Assembly (NCBI RefSeq): GCF_003807585.1
Contig: NZ_RMBX01000007.1
Span: 62,001-126,000, forward strand
Direction of reading: 5' to 3'
Source of the DNA: Chitinophaga barathri
GTDB lineage: Bacteria; Bacteroidota; Bacteroidia; Chitinophagales; Chitinophagaceae
Length of the DNA: 64,000 nt
A program made the position numbers and the translations under genes. How positions within the stretch are numbered: position 1 is the first letter of the stretch; each line of letters begins with the position of its first letter. Positions 8,654 to 17,346 of the stretch are shown piece after piece. The notes under the pieces are model-generated. The model had not been told where the DNA came from. It did no database searches and worked only from the letters and a program-made list of their open reading frames with translations.

Positions 8654-9053
8654 TGAGCGGCAAAGTCACGGTAAACGGGGCTCTCCGTGTACCGAAGATA
8701 GTTATAATCCGCCAGGGGTGTCCGATGATGAAACAGAATGTCCGTTTTTGCAAACAGGGCAAATGCATCTACCGGCTGTCACCGGACCTTCACTTTAACA
8801 AACTCTTAACCCCGCTTCGTGCAACATTTGCCTTTTCCGCTCAACTCCTTTGCTGGAAAGGGTTTGGAAGGGGTGTAGAAAAGGGATTTATATATGCGTG
8901 GTAACATCCATAACATTCGCTTAATGTCTGTAAACCAATCATACCAATCCACTTGTCCACCGATAGAAGCGGATGTAATTTTACATCGTTAACAACAAAC
9001 AAGTTCTTTATTTAATAATCATCATTTAAAAATCAGGATAAAATTTTTCCGCC
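8654..9053. other. 400-bp intergenic region between divergent genes
   Basis: An 83-codon open frame at 8653-8904 lacks family resemblance and a plausible start context and is not called. A G/A-rich tract (GGAAGGGGTGTAGAAAAGGG) lies near 8868 and resembles one near 26800. A possible promoter for the next gene is TTG at 8953 with TAATTTTA at 8976, 20 bases apart. Confidence 0.5.
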
Positions 9054-9503
9054 ATGAAAAAACTTATCGCCATTTTGACCTTTGCAGCCGTATTAACCAG
9101 TAGCGCAGTATTTGCCCTGGACGGTGCCACCATCGACAATAAAAAAGTGATGGACTCATTTAAGAAGGAATTCGTAGGAGCAGCCGACGTTTCCTGGTAT
9201 ACCACATCCGATAAATATGTGGCTAAATTTACCATGAAAGCATCCAAAGTGACCGCGCATTTCGACAGGGAAGGGAACCTGCTTGCCACCTCCCGTTATA
9301 TTACAGACACGGAACTGCCGCTGAATGTAATTACCAGGATGATGAAAAAGTACCCGGACCAGAAAATCCACAGCATTGTGGAGTACGACGCCGAAGGCTC
9401 GACCACTTACGTGATCACGCTGGAAAGCGACACACACTGGACCGTTCTGAAAGCTGAATCGAACGGCAACCTTACCAAACTGAAAAAGTTACAGAAAGCA
9501 TAA
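9054..9503 (+). CDS. Secreted PepSY-like / beta-lactamase-inhibitor-like protein
   Basis: This 149-residue protein has a signal peptide (MKKLIAILTFAAVL..., cleavage near VFA, residue 21). The mature part has the PepSY-like fold pattern seen in small Bacteroidota periplasmic proteins: DSFKKEFVGAADVSWY, then AHFDREGNLLATSRYI, then YDAEGSTTYVITLES. These proteins are usually encoded alone and their function is unknown; binding to another protein is only a guess. It ends in a basic KLKKLQKA tail. Three TTTTAG copies (9509-9526) and a terminator follow. Confidence 0.7.
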   Translation: MKKLIAILTFAAVLTSSAVFALDGATIDNKKVMDSFKKEFVGAADVSWYTTSDKYVAKFTMKASKVTAHFDREGNLLATSRYITDTELPLNVITRMMKKYPDQKIHSIVEYDAEGSTTYVITLESDTHWTVLKAESNGNLTKLKKLQKA

Positions 9504-9533
9504 CCGAGTTTTAGTTTTAGTTTTAGTCAGTAT

Positions 9534-9566
9534 AACCGTCCCGTTTCCCACGGGACGGTTTTTTTA
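9534..9566 (+). terminator. Intrinsic terminator
   Basis: An 11-bp perfect stem (AACCGTCCCGT / ACGGGACGGTT) with a 5-base loop is followed by seven T residues. Confidence 0.9.
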
Positions 9567-9587
9567 TGCGGTAAACCCTGTTTATTG

Positions 9588-9595
9588 TACCTTTG
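9588..9595 (+). promoter_or_regulatory. -7 promoter element for the deoxyhypusine-synthase-like gene
   Basis: The sequence TACCTTTG matches TAnnTTTG exactly and ends 32 bases before the ATG at 9628; it lies just after the previous terminator, and no clear -33 TTTG is seen. Confidence 0.5.
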
Positions 9596-9627
9596 CGGCT
9601 TGTACACAAGCAAAATATTGTACTGAT

Positions 9628-10602
9628 ATGAACAAAGGACCGATCTCTCAATTTATCCAGCATCATTACCGCCACTTCAATGCTGCGGCACTGGTAGATG
9701 CGGCCAAAGGATATGAAACACATTTGCTGGAAGGCGGCAAAATGATGGTGACCCTGGCAGGGGCCATGAGTACCGCGGAGCTGGGTATTTCCTTCGCAGA
9801 AATGATCCGTGCCGGCAAGGTGGACATTATCTCCTGCACAGGCGCAAACCTGGAAGAAGATATTATGAACCTGGTGGCCCATACGCATTACAAACGCGTG
9901 CCCCATTACCGCGACCTCAGCCCCCAGGATGAATGGGAACTGCTGGAAGGCGGCTTCAACCGTGTTACAGACACCTGCATCCCCGAAGAAGAGGCGTTCC
10001 GCCGTATCCAGCAGCATATAGTGAAGATCTGGAAAGACGCGGAAGCAACCGGCGAACGTTATTTCCCGCATGAATACATGTACAAGTTGCTGCTGAGCGG
10101 TGTCATGAAAGAACACTACGAGATAGACCCGAAAAACAGCTGGATGATCGCCGCGGCCGAAAGGAATATTCCCATCGTGGTGCCGGGCTGGGAAGACAGC
10201 ACCATGGGCAACATCTTTGCTTCCTACTGCATCAAGGGTGAACTGAAAGCTTCCACCATGAAGAGCGGTATTGAGTATATGGTGGAACTGAGCGACTGGT
10301 ACCGTAAAAACTCCGGCGGAAAAGGCGTAGGCTTCTTCCAGATCGGCGGCGGTATCGCGGGCGACTTCCCCATTTGTGTGGTGCCGATGATGTACCAGGA
10401 CCTGGAATGGACGGACGTACCGTTCTGGGGTTACTTCTGCCAGATATCCGATTCCACTACCTCTTACGGTTCTTATTCAGGCGCTGTGCCGAACGAAAAG
10501 ATCACCTGGGGCAAGCTGGACATCCATACGCCCAAGTTCGTGATAGAATCAGACGCAACGATCGTTGCGCCGCTGATCTTCGCTTACCTGCTCGGCTGGT
10601 AA
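9628..10602 (+). CDS. Deoxyhypusine synthase-like family protein
   Basis: This 324-residue protein belongs to the deoxyhypusine synthase family, which transfers the aminobutyl group of spermidine using NAD. The lysine that forms the covalent intermediate in the eukaryotic enzyme (WGK box) is present as K296 in ITWGKLD, and the C-terminal ESDATIVAPLIFAYLL matches the family end. TLAGAMSTAELG near residue 42 and SCTGANLEEDIMN near residue 69 fit the NAD-binding part. Bacteria lack eIF5A, so the substrate is not the eukaryotic one; related bacterial enzymes are thought to make homospermidine or similar polyamines, which is the best guess here. It stands alone between two terminators. Confidence 0.8.
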   Translation: MNKGPISQFIQHHYRHFNAAALVDAAKGYETHLLEGGKMMVTLAGAMSTAELGISFAEMIRAGKVDIISCTGANLEEDIMNLVAHTHYKRVPHYRDLSPQDEWELLEGGFNRVTDTCIPEEEAFRRIQQHIVKIWKDAEATGERYFPHEYMYKLLLSGVMKEHYEIDPKNSWMIAAAERNIPIVVPGWEDSTMGNIFASYCIKGELKASTMKSGIEYMVELSDWYRKNSGGKGVGFFQIGGGIAGDFPICVVPMMYQDLEWTDVPFWGYFCQISDSTTSYGSYSGAVPNEKITWGKLDIHTPKFVIESDATIVAPLIFAYLLGW

Positions 10603-10626
10603 TAAGACTATTTCCATATAATTAAG

Positions 10627-10652
10627 AAGGGCCGCGGTTTGCGGCCTTTTTT
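10627..10652 (+). terminator. Intrinsic terminator
   Basis: The stem is AAGGGCCGC / GCGGCCTTT (one G-U pair) with a 5-base loop and T-run, 25 bases past the stop. Confidence 0.85.
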
Positions 10653-10901
10653 ATTGCCCCGGAACAAAGCATTAACAAAAATTTGGCTGTCACATTGGGT
10701 TACCTACAGCTGTTCGGCACCTGGTTTGCTTATCTACATGAAACTTTATCCCGGTAAAATCCCTGAACGCCTTGCCAACGTTGTTTTAACAATTCTTTAC
10801 AGAGATACGTATTGTAAATATTAAATATTTCTTTATGTTTGCGTTCCAATTGAATTACGCATAACGTTTTAATTAGTTCTTTTCATTCTTGGTAGAAATT
10901 C
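10653..10901. other. AT-rich intergenic region upstream of the TetR-type gene
   Basis: This is the first part of a 325-bp gap. No gene is supported. An open stretch at 10639-10824 overlaps the terminator and has no family resemblance. Confidence 0.5.
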
Positions 10902-10933
10902 TTTTTGCTGAATCAAAATTACTCGTACATTTG
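10902..10933 (+). promoter_or_regulatory. Strong Bacteroidota-type promoter of the TetR gene, with adjacent direct repeat
   Basis: TTTTTG (10902-10907) and TACATTTG (10926-10933) are separated by 18 bases, a full match to the TTTG-N(17-20)-TAnnTTTG pattern. Just downstream is a direct repeat AAAGTCA-AAAAGTCA around 10940-10955, a possible operator overlapping the start of transcription. Confidence 0.75.
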
Positions 10934-10977
10934 ACCCGCAAAGTCAAAAAGTCAAACAGGGATTTTGTATTTCATAA

Positions 10978-11586
10978 ATGGCTGAACAGGATCAGAAAAG
11001 GGAAGTGATACTGGAGGCTGCGCTGAAGCGTTTCAAACGTTTTGGCCTGGCGAAGACGACCATGGATGAAATAGCAAAGGATCTGGAGATATCAAAAGGC
11101 TCTTTATATTATTATTTCCCGGACAAAGATAGGATCTATGTGGCAGTAGTGGAAAAGATCGTATCGCAGTGTTTTACGGATATCAGCAGCAGTCTTGAGC
11201 AGGCTGCTTCCGTACAGGAGGTGCTGGACCGTTACCTGTCTGTCAAGGAAAGGATATTACTCGATTACCATTTGTTGTTCGGCATTCATGAATGGGTGAC
11301 GGACAAGCCCAGCAGCCTTAACCGGCAGGTGGGGGAACTGGTACATCAATCGGAGATCAGGTTTTTATCGCAGTTTATCCGCAAGGGGAAAGCCCTTGGT
11401 GAAATAGCGGACAAACATGATCCTGAAAAAACGGCCGACCTGTTGACGCACGTGTTGTTTGGTTTGTGGGTGATGTGGTGCAAATGGCAGGCCGCAGGTT
11501 TCGAACTTCAGCAAACAGATAATATCAAGGAATTCATGAACCGGGAAAGGATGGTGTTAGCCATATTTTTCCAGGGTTTAAGATAA
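10978..11586 (+). CDS. TetR/AcrR family transcriptional regulator
   Basis: This 202-residue protein has a standard TetR N-terminal helix-turn-helix (ILEAALKRFKRFGLAKTTMDEIAKDLEISKG across residues 10-42, followed by SLYYYFPDKD). The remaining 150 residues are helical and would bind an unknown ligand. A strong promoter with a direct repeat at the expected operator position lies 45 bases upstream, consistent with autoregulation (inference). The next genes encode outer-membrane barrels, but more than 100 bases separate them and no shared operator was recognised. Confidence 0.85.
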   Translation: MAEQDQKREVILEAALKRFKRFGLAKTTMDEIAKDLEISKGSLYYYFPDKDRIYVAVVEKIVSQCFTDISSSLEQAASVQEVLDRYLSVKERILLDYHLLFGIHEWVTDKPSSLNRQVGELVHQSEIRFLSQFIRKGKALGEIADKHDPEKTADLLTHVLFGLWVMWCKWQAAGFELQQTDNIKEFMNRERMVLAIFFQGLR

Positions 11587-11704
11587 CGGACCCATCATCA
11601 GCCAGCTTTTTACTTCCCATTTTACTTACACCAGTATGTAGTCACATGAAAATGTAGCTCATCAGTTTTATTGACATATTGTAAACCTAAAAAATGTACG
11701 ACAA

Positions 11705-12295
11705 ATGAAACAATTGTACGTAATGGCCTTCCTGTGCCTTTTCGGAATTCAGTTTGCGGGCGCACAGGTGAAAAAAGGCAATGTGTTGGTGGGTGGATCT
11801 GCGGGGATCAAATTTGAGCAAGATAAGGCATTGGACTATAAAGCGGAGGGAACGACCTATACTTTTTCGCCAAAAGTAGGTTATGCAATAAGCGACAAAT
11901 GGCTGGCGGGTGCATATGTAAGCGGAATTATCCTCAATGGGCAAAGCAGTATGGATGTCGGCGCGGTTAATATGATGGAGGGCATATTTGTGCGTAATTA
12001 TCATAGGCTGGGCAATAAGCTGGCGCTGTTTGGCGAAGCTAACGTGGGATATTTTCACTCCGGTGTCAGATACAATGACGTAAAGCATACGGACAATAGA
12101 GGTATCCAGGTGGGCGTTTTTCCGGGCCTCAGTTATTTCGTGAGCAAACGGTTTGTATTGGATGGCACATTTGGTGGATTGTGGTATAGCTACGGCAAAT
12201 TTGAAGACGTCATCAACCACCGTAAAACCACCAGTAATGGCATCAGTTTGAGCTTTTCAGAGGAATTTGAATTAGGTGTTTCGTTTCTTTTCTAA
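11705..12295 (+). CDS. Outer-membrane beta-barrel protein, first of a tandem pair
   Basis: This 196-residue protein has a signal peptide (cleavage near AGAQ) and alternating strands ending in a C-terminal aromatic (GVSFLF*), typical of small porin-like barrels. Shared blocks with the next gene are AQVKKGNVLVGG, KVGYAISDKW, GIFVRNYH, LALFGEANVG, LSYFVSKRFVL and the SFLF end. The two genes and about 30 bases of their leader (CCTAAAAA-TTGTACGACA before ATG) are duplicated, so this is a recent tandem duplication. The function of such barrels is not known. Confidence 0.75.
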   Translation: MKQLYVMAFLCLFGIQFAGAQVKKGNVLVGGSAGIKFEQDKALDYKAEGTTYTFSPKVGYAISDKWLAGAYVSGIILNGQSSMDVGAVNMMEGIFVRNYHRLGNKLALFGEANVGYFHSGVRYNDVKHTDNRGIQVGVFPGLSYFVSKRFVLDGTFGGLWYSYGKFEDVINHRKTTSNGISLSFSEEFELGVSFLF

Positions 12296-12369
12296 TACTT
12301 CTTCAGGATGAAGAAATTAATTTTTGGCTCATCAATTATTGAATAATAAACCTAAAAATTGTACGACAG

Positions 12370-12981
12370 ATGAAAAAGATGATTATTGTGGCCGTTCTGG
12401 GCCTTATCGGAACTCAGTTTGCTAATGCACAGGTAAAAAAAGGCAATGTACTCGTTGGCGGTAACGTAGGTATCTCCACCAACTCAGAAAAGAAGGATGG
12501 CGTTGATGGTAAAACAACCACTACTTCATTCAGCATCAGCCCTAAAGCTGGTTACGCGCTGAGCGACAAATGGATGGTAGGTGTATTTGTATCGTCAGAA
12601 TTCAGCAATTCCAAAGACAAAACCGTAGAGCCGAACACCGAATTAAAATCCAACGTGATCGCTCCGGGTATATTCGTTCGTAACTATCACATGCTGGGCG
12701 AAAAAGTAGCCCTGTTTGGCGAAGCGAACGTAGCTTACGGCTTTGGTACTACCAAAAGCGGCGATACCAAAACTGCTTCCTTGAGCGGTATTGATGCGAA
12801 CATCGTTCCGGGTATCAGCTATTTCGTGAACAAACGTTTTGTGCTCGAAGGCGTATTCGGCGGTATCAACTACAACAATACCAAAGACAAAAACGAAGGC
12901 ACCGGCATTGAAACAACCAATAGTTCTTTCAATTTCGACTTCACAAAGAAATTCCGTGTAGGTGTTTCTTTCCTGTTCTAG
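12370..12981 (+). CDS. Outer-membrane beta-barrel protein, second of a tandem pair
   Basis: This 203-residue paralogue of the preceding gene has the same signal peptide design (FANAQVKKGNVLVGG), same order of strand blocks and same SFLF C-terminus. The divergent parts are the predicted surface loops (for example the NSEKKDGVDGKTTTT and NNTKDKNEGTGIETT stretches), which is usual for barrels under diversifying pressure. It is followed by a good terminator, so the pair may be one operon or two units with the duplicated leader. Confidence 0.75.
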   Translation: MKKMIIVAVLGLIGTQFANAQVKKGNVLVGGNVGISTNSEKKDGVDGKTTTTSFSISPKAGYALSDKWMVGVFVSSEFSNSKDKTVEPNTELKSNVIAPGIFVRNYHMLGEKVALFGEANVAYGFGTTKSGDTKTASLSGIDANIVPGISYFVNKRFVLEGVFGGINYNNTKDKNEGTGIETTNSSFNFDFTKKFRVGVSFLF

Positions 12982-13002
12982 TCTGATATTAGCGTTTTTT
13001 AT

Positions 13003-13036
13003 AAGGGCATTGTCGTTGAAAGACAATGTCCTTTTT
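13003..13036 (+). terminator. Intrinsic terminator after the barrel pair
   Basis: A 10-bp stem GGGCATTGTC / GACAATGTCC with one G-U pair and a 7-base loop is followed by TTTTT. Confidence 0.85.
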
Positions 13037-13095
13037 GTTTTTGGGCAGTTTGGCAGAGTTTTGGTAAAGAGTATAGGGAACTTAATCACCTACTG

Positions 13096-13272
13096 ATGAA
13101 AAATAACCGGGTACACCTGCTGTTTATACTTGCTGTAACGCTGATCTTAGGCAGCTGTACGGTGTATCATGATGCGGACGGGCATAAGATACCGCCGGGC
13201 CAGGCAAAGAAAATGTATGGCACCAAATCGGCCAAACCTTTTGCACCGGGTCAGCAGAAAAAACAACATTAA
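13096..13272 (+). CDS. Small lipoprotein of the PPGQAKK...KSAKPFAPGQ type
   Basis: This 58-residue protein has a hydrophobic leader and a lipobox (LILGSC, Cys at residue 21), so it should be a lipid-anchored periplasmic peptide of about 38 residues. The mature part contains PPGQAKKMYG and KSAKPFAPGQQKK, a pattern I associate with tiny Bacteroidota lipoproteins that databases sometimes label quinol oxidase subunit 4; that label is not supported by anything seen here. The ATG at 13096 gives a complete signal sequence. It lies 21 bases before another small lipoprotein gene. Confidence 0.7.
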   Translation: MKNNRVHLLFILAVTLILGSCTVYHDADGHKIPPGQAKKMYGTKSAKPFAPGQQKKQH

Positions 13273-13293
13273 GGAATCAAATACTTCAGTGAT

Positions 13294-13485
13294 ATGAAAA
13301 CGGTATGGATAAAAAGTGCGGCAGCAGCCATGATGATATTTGCAGCGAGTTGCGCAGTGCCAAGGCCCCCGGCCCCGCCTGCAAGGCCGCCTAAACCTCC
13401 TACACCGCCCAGGCCGCCGCACGGCCCGATGATAGAGCAGGAGGCGCAGATCAAGGATATTACCATAGCATACCCTCACAGATAG
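13294..13485 (+). CDS. Small proline-rich lipoprotein
   Basis: This 63-residue protein has a signal sequence and lipobox (MIFAASC, Cys near residue 20). The mature region begins with proline-rich repeats of the RPPAPPARPPKPP kind (about half Pro), then an acidic PMIEQEAQIKDI segment. It is likely an extended, lipid-anchored spacer peptide. The function is not known. It is probably co-transcribed with the lipoprotein gene at 13096-13272; a terminator follows. Confidence 0.6.
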   Translation: MKTVWIKSAAAAMMIFAASCAVPRPPAPPARPPKPPTPPRPPHGPMIEQEAQIKDITIAYPHR

Positions 13486-13496
13486 CACTTGAAAAG

Positions 13497-13528
13497 AGAA
13501 AGGCTCCGGATACGGGGCCTTTCTTATT
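13497..13528 (+). terminator. Intrinsic terminator after the lipoprotein pair
   Basis: The stem AGAAAGGCTCCG / CGGGGCCTTTCT (12 bp, one G-U) with GATA loop and short T-run lies 12 bases past the stop. Confidence 0.75.
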
Positions 13529-13550
13529 GATGTTTGTATCGCATGTAATG

Positions 13551-13580
13551 AAAAAAGGCCCCGGAATTCCGGAGCCTTTT
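13551..13580 (-). terminator. Intrinsic terminator of rho
   Basis: On the minus strand a 12-bp stem around an AATT loop is followed by six T residues, 28 bases past the rho stop. Confidence 0.8.
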
Positions 13581-13608
13581 CGTTTTCTACATATACATCT
13601 CAATATGT

Positions 13609-15312
13609 TTACCTGTTCATCGTGACCAGGAACTCTTCGTTGTTGCGGGTGCCGCGCATATGCTGCAGCATGAAGTTCATCGTTTCTTCCGTGTTCATAT
13701 CCGCCAGGTGATTGCGCAGGATATAGATACGTTGCAGCATTTCTTTTTCCAGCAGCAGATCGTCGCGGCGGGTAGAAGATGCCGTAACGTCGATAGCGGG
13801 GAAAATGCGGCGGTTGGCCAGCCTGCGGTCCAGCGCCAGCTCCATGTTACCGGTACCTTTGAACTCTTCAAAGATCACCTCGTCCATTTTGGAACCGGTG
13901 TCTATCAAAGCGGTGGCAAGTATGGTGAGGGAGCCGCCGTTTTCAATCTTACGGGCAGCGCCGAAGAACTGTTTGGGTTTCTGCATGGCGTTTGCTTCCA
14001 CACCACCGCTCAATACCTTACCGGAAGCGGGTGCCACGGTGTTGTGCGCACGCGCCAGGCGGGTGATGGAATCCAGCAGTATCACTACATCATGACCGCA
14101 TTCCACCAGTCGTTTTGCTTTCTGCAAAGCGATAGCGGATACTTTCACGTGTTTTTCGGCCGGTTCGTCGAAAGTGGAAGCGATCACTTCCGCTTTTACG
14201 GAACGCTCCATATCCGTCACCTCCTCAGGGCGCTCATCGATCAGCACTACCATGAGATAGATCTCGGGGTGGTTGGTGGCGATGGCGTTTGCAACTTCTT
14301 TCAGCAGCATGGTCTTACCTACTTTAGGCTGCGCAACGATCAGGCCGCGCTGTCCTTTACCGATAGGTGTGAACATATCCATGATACGGGTGGAGTAGTT
14401 GTTCGAAGTGGTGGTGAGCGTCAGCTTTTCGAAGGGGAACAGCGGGGTGAGGTAATCGAAAGGCACGCGGTCGCGTACTTCTTCGGGAGATTTACCGTTG
14501 ATGCTTTCCACTTTCAGCAGCGCGAAATACTTTTCACCTTCTTTCGGCGGGCGAACGGAACCGCGAACGGTATCGCCGGTCTTGAGGCCGAACAGTTTGA
14601 TCTGTGAAGGAGAAACGTAAATATCATCGGGAGAGCTGAGGTAGTTGTAATCTGAAGAACGGAGGAAACCATAACCATCGGGCATCATTTCCAGTACGCC
14701 TTCACTTACGATCACACCATCAAACTCTATATTGAACACGGGTTCTTTCTTCGGGTATTTATGTCCGCCACCGGGCTGCGCTTTCGGCTGTATGATGGGT
14801 TCAGACACAGTAACGAAATCATCTTCGTCCTCGTCTTCTTCCGCTTCAGGCAGTGCAACTTCTTCTTCCTCTTCATCTGTTAAAGCAGGCAATACAATAT
14901 CATCATCATCATCAAATGTGAGTGAAGGTATATCGAGGTCGATATCGAGCTTGCGCTTGGGTTGCGGTTGTGCCTGAACTTCTTCTTCTGGTTTGGAAAC
15001 TTTTGCGGCGGGTGCGGCGGGTTTGCGTCCTCTTTTTGCGGCGGGTTTGTCTTCGGCGGAGTTAGGTTCTTCAGATGCTGCTGGGGCTGGTGCGGATTCT
15101 TCTTTTTTCGAGACAGGCTTTCGTTTTCGTCCTTTCTTTTCGTCTCCGTTTCCTTGCTGATCTTCTGAGGCTATCACCGCTTGTTTATCGAGTATTTTAT
15201 AAATTAGTGCTTGCTTGTCCAGTTTTTTTGAGTTGGGAATGTCCAGCTTTTCTGCAATATCAAGCAGTTCAGGAACGAGCATGTCGTTCAATTGTAAGAT
15301 GTCGTACATCAT
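13609..15312 (-). CDS. rho: Transcription termination factor Rho
   Basis: This 567-residue ATP-dependent RNA helicase ends transcription of untranslated RNA. The Rho N-terminal helical domain is at residues 1-45. It is followed by a long low-complexity insert (about residues 50-190) rich in Lys, Pro, Ala and acidic runs, typical of this phylum. The RNA-binding cold-shock-like domain spans about 200-275. The Walker A motif AQPKVGKT is at 327-334 and Walker B VVILLDS at 409-415, followed by the Q/R-loop regions. At 567 residues it is about 150 longer than E. coli Rho because of the insert. It is transcribed alone; start could be 15309 or 15312 (ATGATG). Confidence 0.95.
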   Translation of the reverse strand: MMYDILQLNDMLVPELLDIAEKLDIPNSKKLDKQALIYKILDKQAVIASEDQQGNGDEKKGRKRKPVSKKEESAPAPAASEEPNSAEDKPAAKRGRKPAAPAAKVSKPEEEVQAQPQPKRKLDIDLDIPSLTFDDDDDIVLPALTDEEEEEVALPEAEEDEDEDDFVTVSEPIIQPKAQPGGGHKYPKKEPVFNIEFDGVIVSEGVLEMMPDGYGFLRSSDYNYLSSPDDIYVSPSQIKLFGLKTGDTVRGSVRPPKEGEKYFALLKVESINGKSPEEVRDRVPFDYLTPLFPFEKLTLTTTSNNYSTRIMDMFTPIGKGQRGLIVAQPKVGKTMLLKEVANAIATNHPEIYLMVVLIDERPEEVTDMERSVKAEVIASTFDEPAEKHVKVSAIALQKAKRLVECGHDVVILLDSITRLARAHNTVAPASGKVLSGGVEANAMQKPKQFFGAARKIENGGSLTILATALIDTGSKMDEVIFEEFKGTGNMELALDRRLANRRIFPAIDVTASSTRRDDLLLEKEMLQRIYILRNHLADMNTEETMNFMLQHMRGTRNNEEFLVTMNR

Positions 15313-15684
15313 CTGCGTTTGTCAAATTTTAGAAGTGTCGAAAGGTGGGTACCACTGCATACCAACATCACCAATTAACAAATAATTGTTTTAAGTCAAT
15401 AATAAAACTTTGATCGTTAAATTGATAGGGATCGATTTGAGTTAAGGACTGCTGATGAAGATGGCAAAAAAGGAACTTATCAGACAGATTGTAAGTACAA
15501 GATTAAAACAAGTTTTGCTATTCTCCAAAAAAATATTGATGCACCCCGCATAATGTATAGCGAAAAATTGTCAAGCCTGTAAACCGCTTCTGCCAACCAT
15601 CTATCCTGCCACCAGCGCAAATAACCGGCCAAATATGCGCCGGTTTATCTATTTTTGCTGCTCAATAAAAAATTATCATTTATC
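15313..15684. other. 372-bp intergenic region between divergent rho and asnS
   Basis: It should hold the rho promoter and leader. A 32-codon plus-strand open frame at 15455-15553 (MKMAKKELIRQI..., basic) has no recognised family and is not called as a gene. The asnS -7 box is at 15650. Confidence 0.5.
15650..15657 (+). promoter_or_regulatory. -7 promoter element of asnS
   Basis: TATTTTTG matches TAnnTTTG exactly, 27 bases before the ATG; the -33 part is weak. Confidence 0.5.
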
Positions 15685-17121
15685 ATGAGCCAAAGAGTAA
15701 AGATCAAGCAGATTTTGCTTAGCGACAGAACAAACTATGAAGTAACGGTAAAAGGATGGGTACGCACCTTCCGCAATAACCAGTTTATAGCTCTGAACGA
15801 TGGCTCTACCAATAATAATCTCCAGGTAGTGGTAAATGAAGCGGATATGGACCCCGCTTTATTCCGCCGGATCACCCGCGGGGCGGCCATTGCCGTTACC
15901 GGTGAGATCATCCCTTCCCTCGGCAAAGGCCAGAAAGTGGAACTGAAAACCGCCGTACTGGAGATCCTTGGCGATTGCGACGCGGAAGTGTATCCCATCC
16001 AGCCGCAGAAACAAAGCCTGGAATTCATGCGTGAAATAGCGCACCTGCGCTTTCGTACCAATACGTTCGGAGCCGTGTTCCGCATCCGCCACTCCCTGGC
16101 GTTCGCCGTTCACCAGTTCTTCAACGAAAAAGGTTTTGTATACCTGCATACGCCCATCATCACCGCATCAGACGCGGAAGGCGCCGGCGAAATGTTCCGC
16201 GTAACCACGCTGGATATGAAAAAACCGCCGCTGAATGAAAAAGGCGAGATCGATTATAAAGAGGATTTCTTCGGCCGTGCCACCAACCTCACCGTGTCCG
16301 GCCAGCTGGAAGGAGAGCTGGGCGCCATGGCTTTCGGCGACATCTACACTTTCGGCCCCACTTTCAGGGCTGAAAACTCCAACACCGCGCGCCACCTCGC
16401 GGAATTCTGGATGATCGAGCCGGAAATGGCGTTTTATGAACTGAAGGACAATATGGACCTGGCGGAAGAGTTCATCAAATACGTGATCCGTTATTCGCTG
16501 GAGCATAACCGCGAAGACCTGGACTTCCTCGCGCAGCGCCTCCTGGATGAAGAAAAACAAAAACCGCAGGCGGACCGCAGCCCGATGGGCCTGATCGAAA
16601 AGCTGGAATTTGTGCTGAACAACGAGTTCATGCGTATCACTTACACGGAAGCGATAGACATCCTGAAGAACAGCAAACCCAATAAGAACAAGAAATTCCA
16701 GTTTCCCGTGGAAGAATGGGGCACCGATCTCCAAAGCGAACATGAGCGTTACCTGGTGGAAAAACACTTCCAGAAACCCGTGATCCTGACGGATTACCCG
16801 GCCGCTATCAAGAGTTTCTACATGAAACAGAACGAGGACGGCAAAACCGTTCGTGCCATGGACATCCTGTTCCCCGGCATCGGCGAGATCGTGGGCGGCA
16901 GCCAGCGTGAAGAGAACTACGACAAGCTGGTGAAAAGAATGGAAGAGCTGCAAATCCCCGTGGAAGAACTCTACTGGTACCTGGATACCCGCCGCTTCGG
17001 CACCGCGCCGCACGCCGGTTTCGGGCTGGGCTTCGAACGGCTGGTGCTGTTCGTGACCGGCATGACGAACATCCGCGACGTGATCCCTTTCCCGCGTACG
17101 CCCAAGAGCGCTGAATTTTAA
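15685..17121 (+). CDS. asnS: Asparaginyl-tRNA synthetase
   Basis: This 478-residue class IIb synthetase joins Asn to tRNA-Asn. The N-terminal OB-fold anticodon-binding domain (residues 1-110, [20 protein letters not shown]) is followed by the catalytic domain with motif 2 near [21 protein letters not shown] and motif 3 near [15 protein letters not shown] close to the C-terminus. The ATG at 15685 is used; a TTG ten codons upstream would precede the likely transcription start region. It ends in a terminator and appears to be a single-gene unit. Confidence 0.95.
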   Translation: MSQRVKIKQILLSDRTNYEVTVKGWVRTFRNNQFIALNDGSTNNNLQVVVNEADMDPALFRRITRGAAIAVTGEIIPSLGKGQKVELKTAVLEILGDCDAEVYPIQPQKQSLEFMREIAHLRFRTNTFGAVFRIRHSLAFAVHQFFNEKGFVYLHTPIITASDAEGAGEMFRVTTLDMKKPPLNEKGEIDYKEDFFGRATNLTVSGQLEGELGAMAFGDIYTFGPTFRAENSNTARHLAEFWMIEPEMAFYELKDNMDLAEEFIKYVIRYSLEHNREDLDFLAQRLLDEEKQKPQADRSPMGLIEKLEFVLNNEFMRITYTEAIDILKNSKPNKNKKFQFPVEEWGTDLQSEHERYLVEKHFQKPVILTDYPAAIKSFYMKQNEDGKTVRAMDILFPGIGEIVGGSQREENYDKLVKRMEELQIPVEELYWYLDTRRFGTAPHAGFGLGFERLVLFVTGMTNIRDVIPFPRTPKSAEF

Positions 17122-17147
17122 TTATCACCTGATTGAAGGATACCCGA

Positions 17148-17179
17148 AACGTCCCGCCATTACGGCGGGACGTTTTTTA
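17148..17179 (+). terminator. Intrinsic terminator of asnS
   Basis: An 11-bp perfect stem AACGTCCCGCC / GGCGGGACGTT is followed by a T-run. Confidence 0.9.
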
Positions 17180-17346
17180 TTGGTTTGACCGCTGACTTAA
17201 ATACCCCTTAAATGAGATTTTATGGAAACGGCCATCCCGCGCATCTAATGTGTAATTGAGCAAAACCAATACAGTGTGTGTAATTACCGGTGGCGGGTTG
17301 TCGCACCCGCTGCCGGTAAATCCCTTCACCCTTAAAACCTTTCCAC

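Noticed and set aside
8653..8904. 83-codon frame in the acpH upstream gap
   Set aside because: No family, start context or conservation signal visible.
13660..14607. 315-codon open frame antisense to rho
   Set aside because: Composition follows the rho codons on the other strand; no start context, and no known family.
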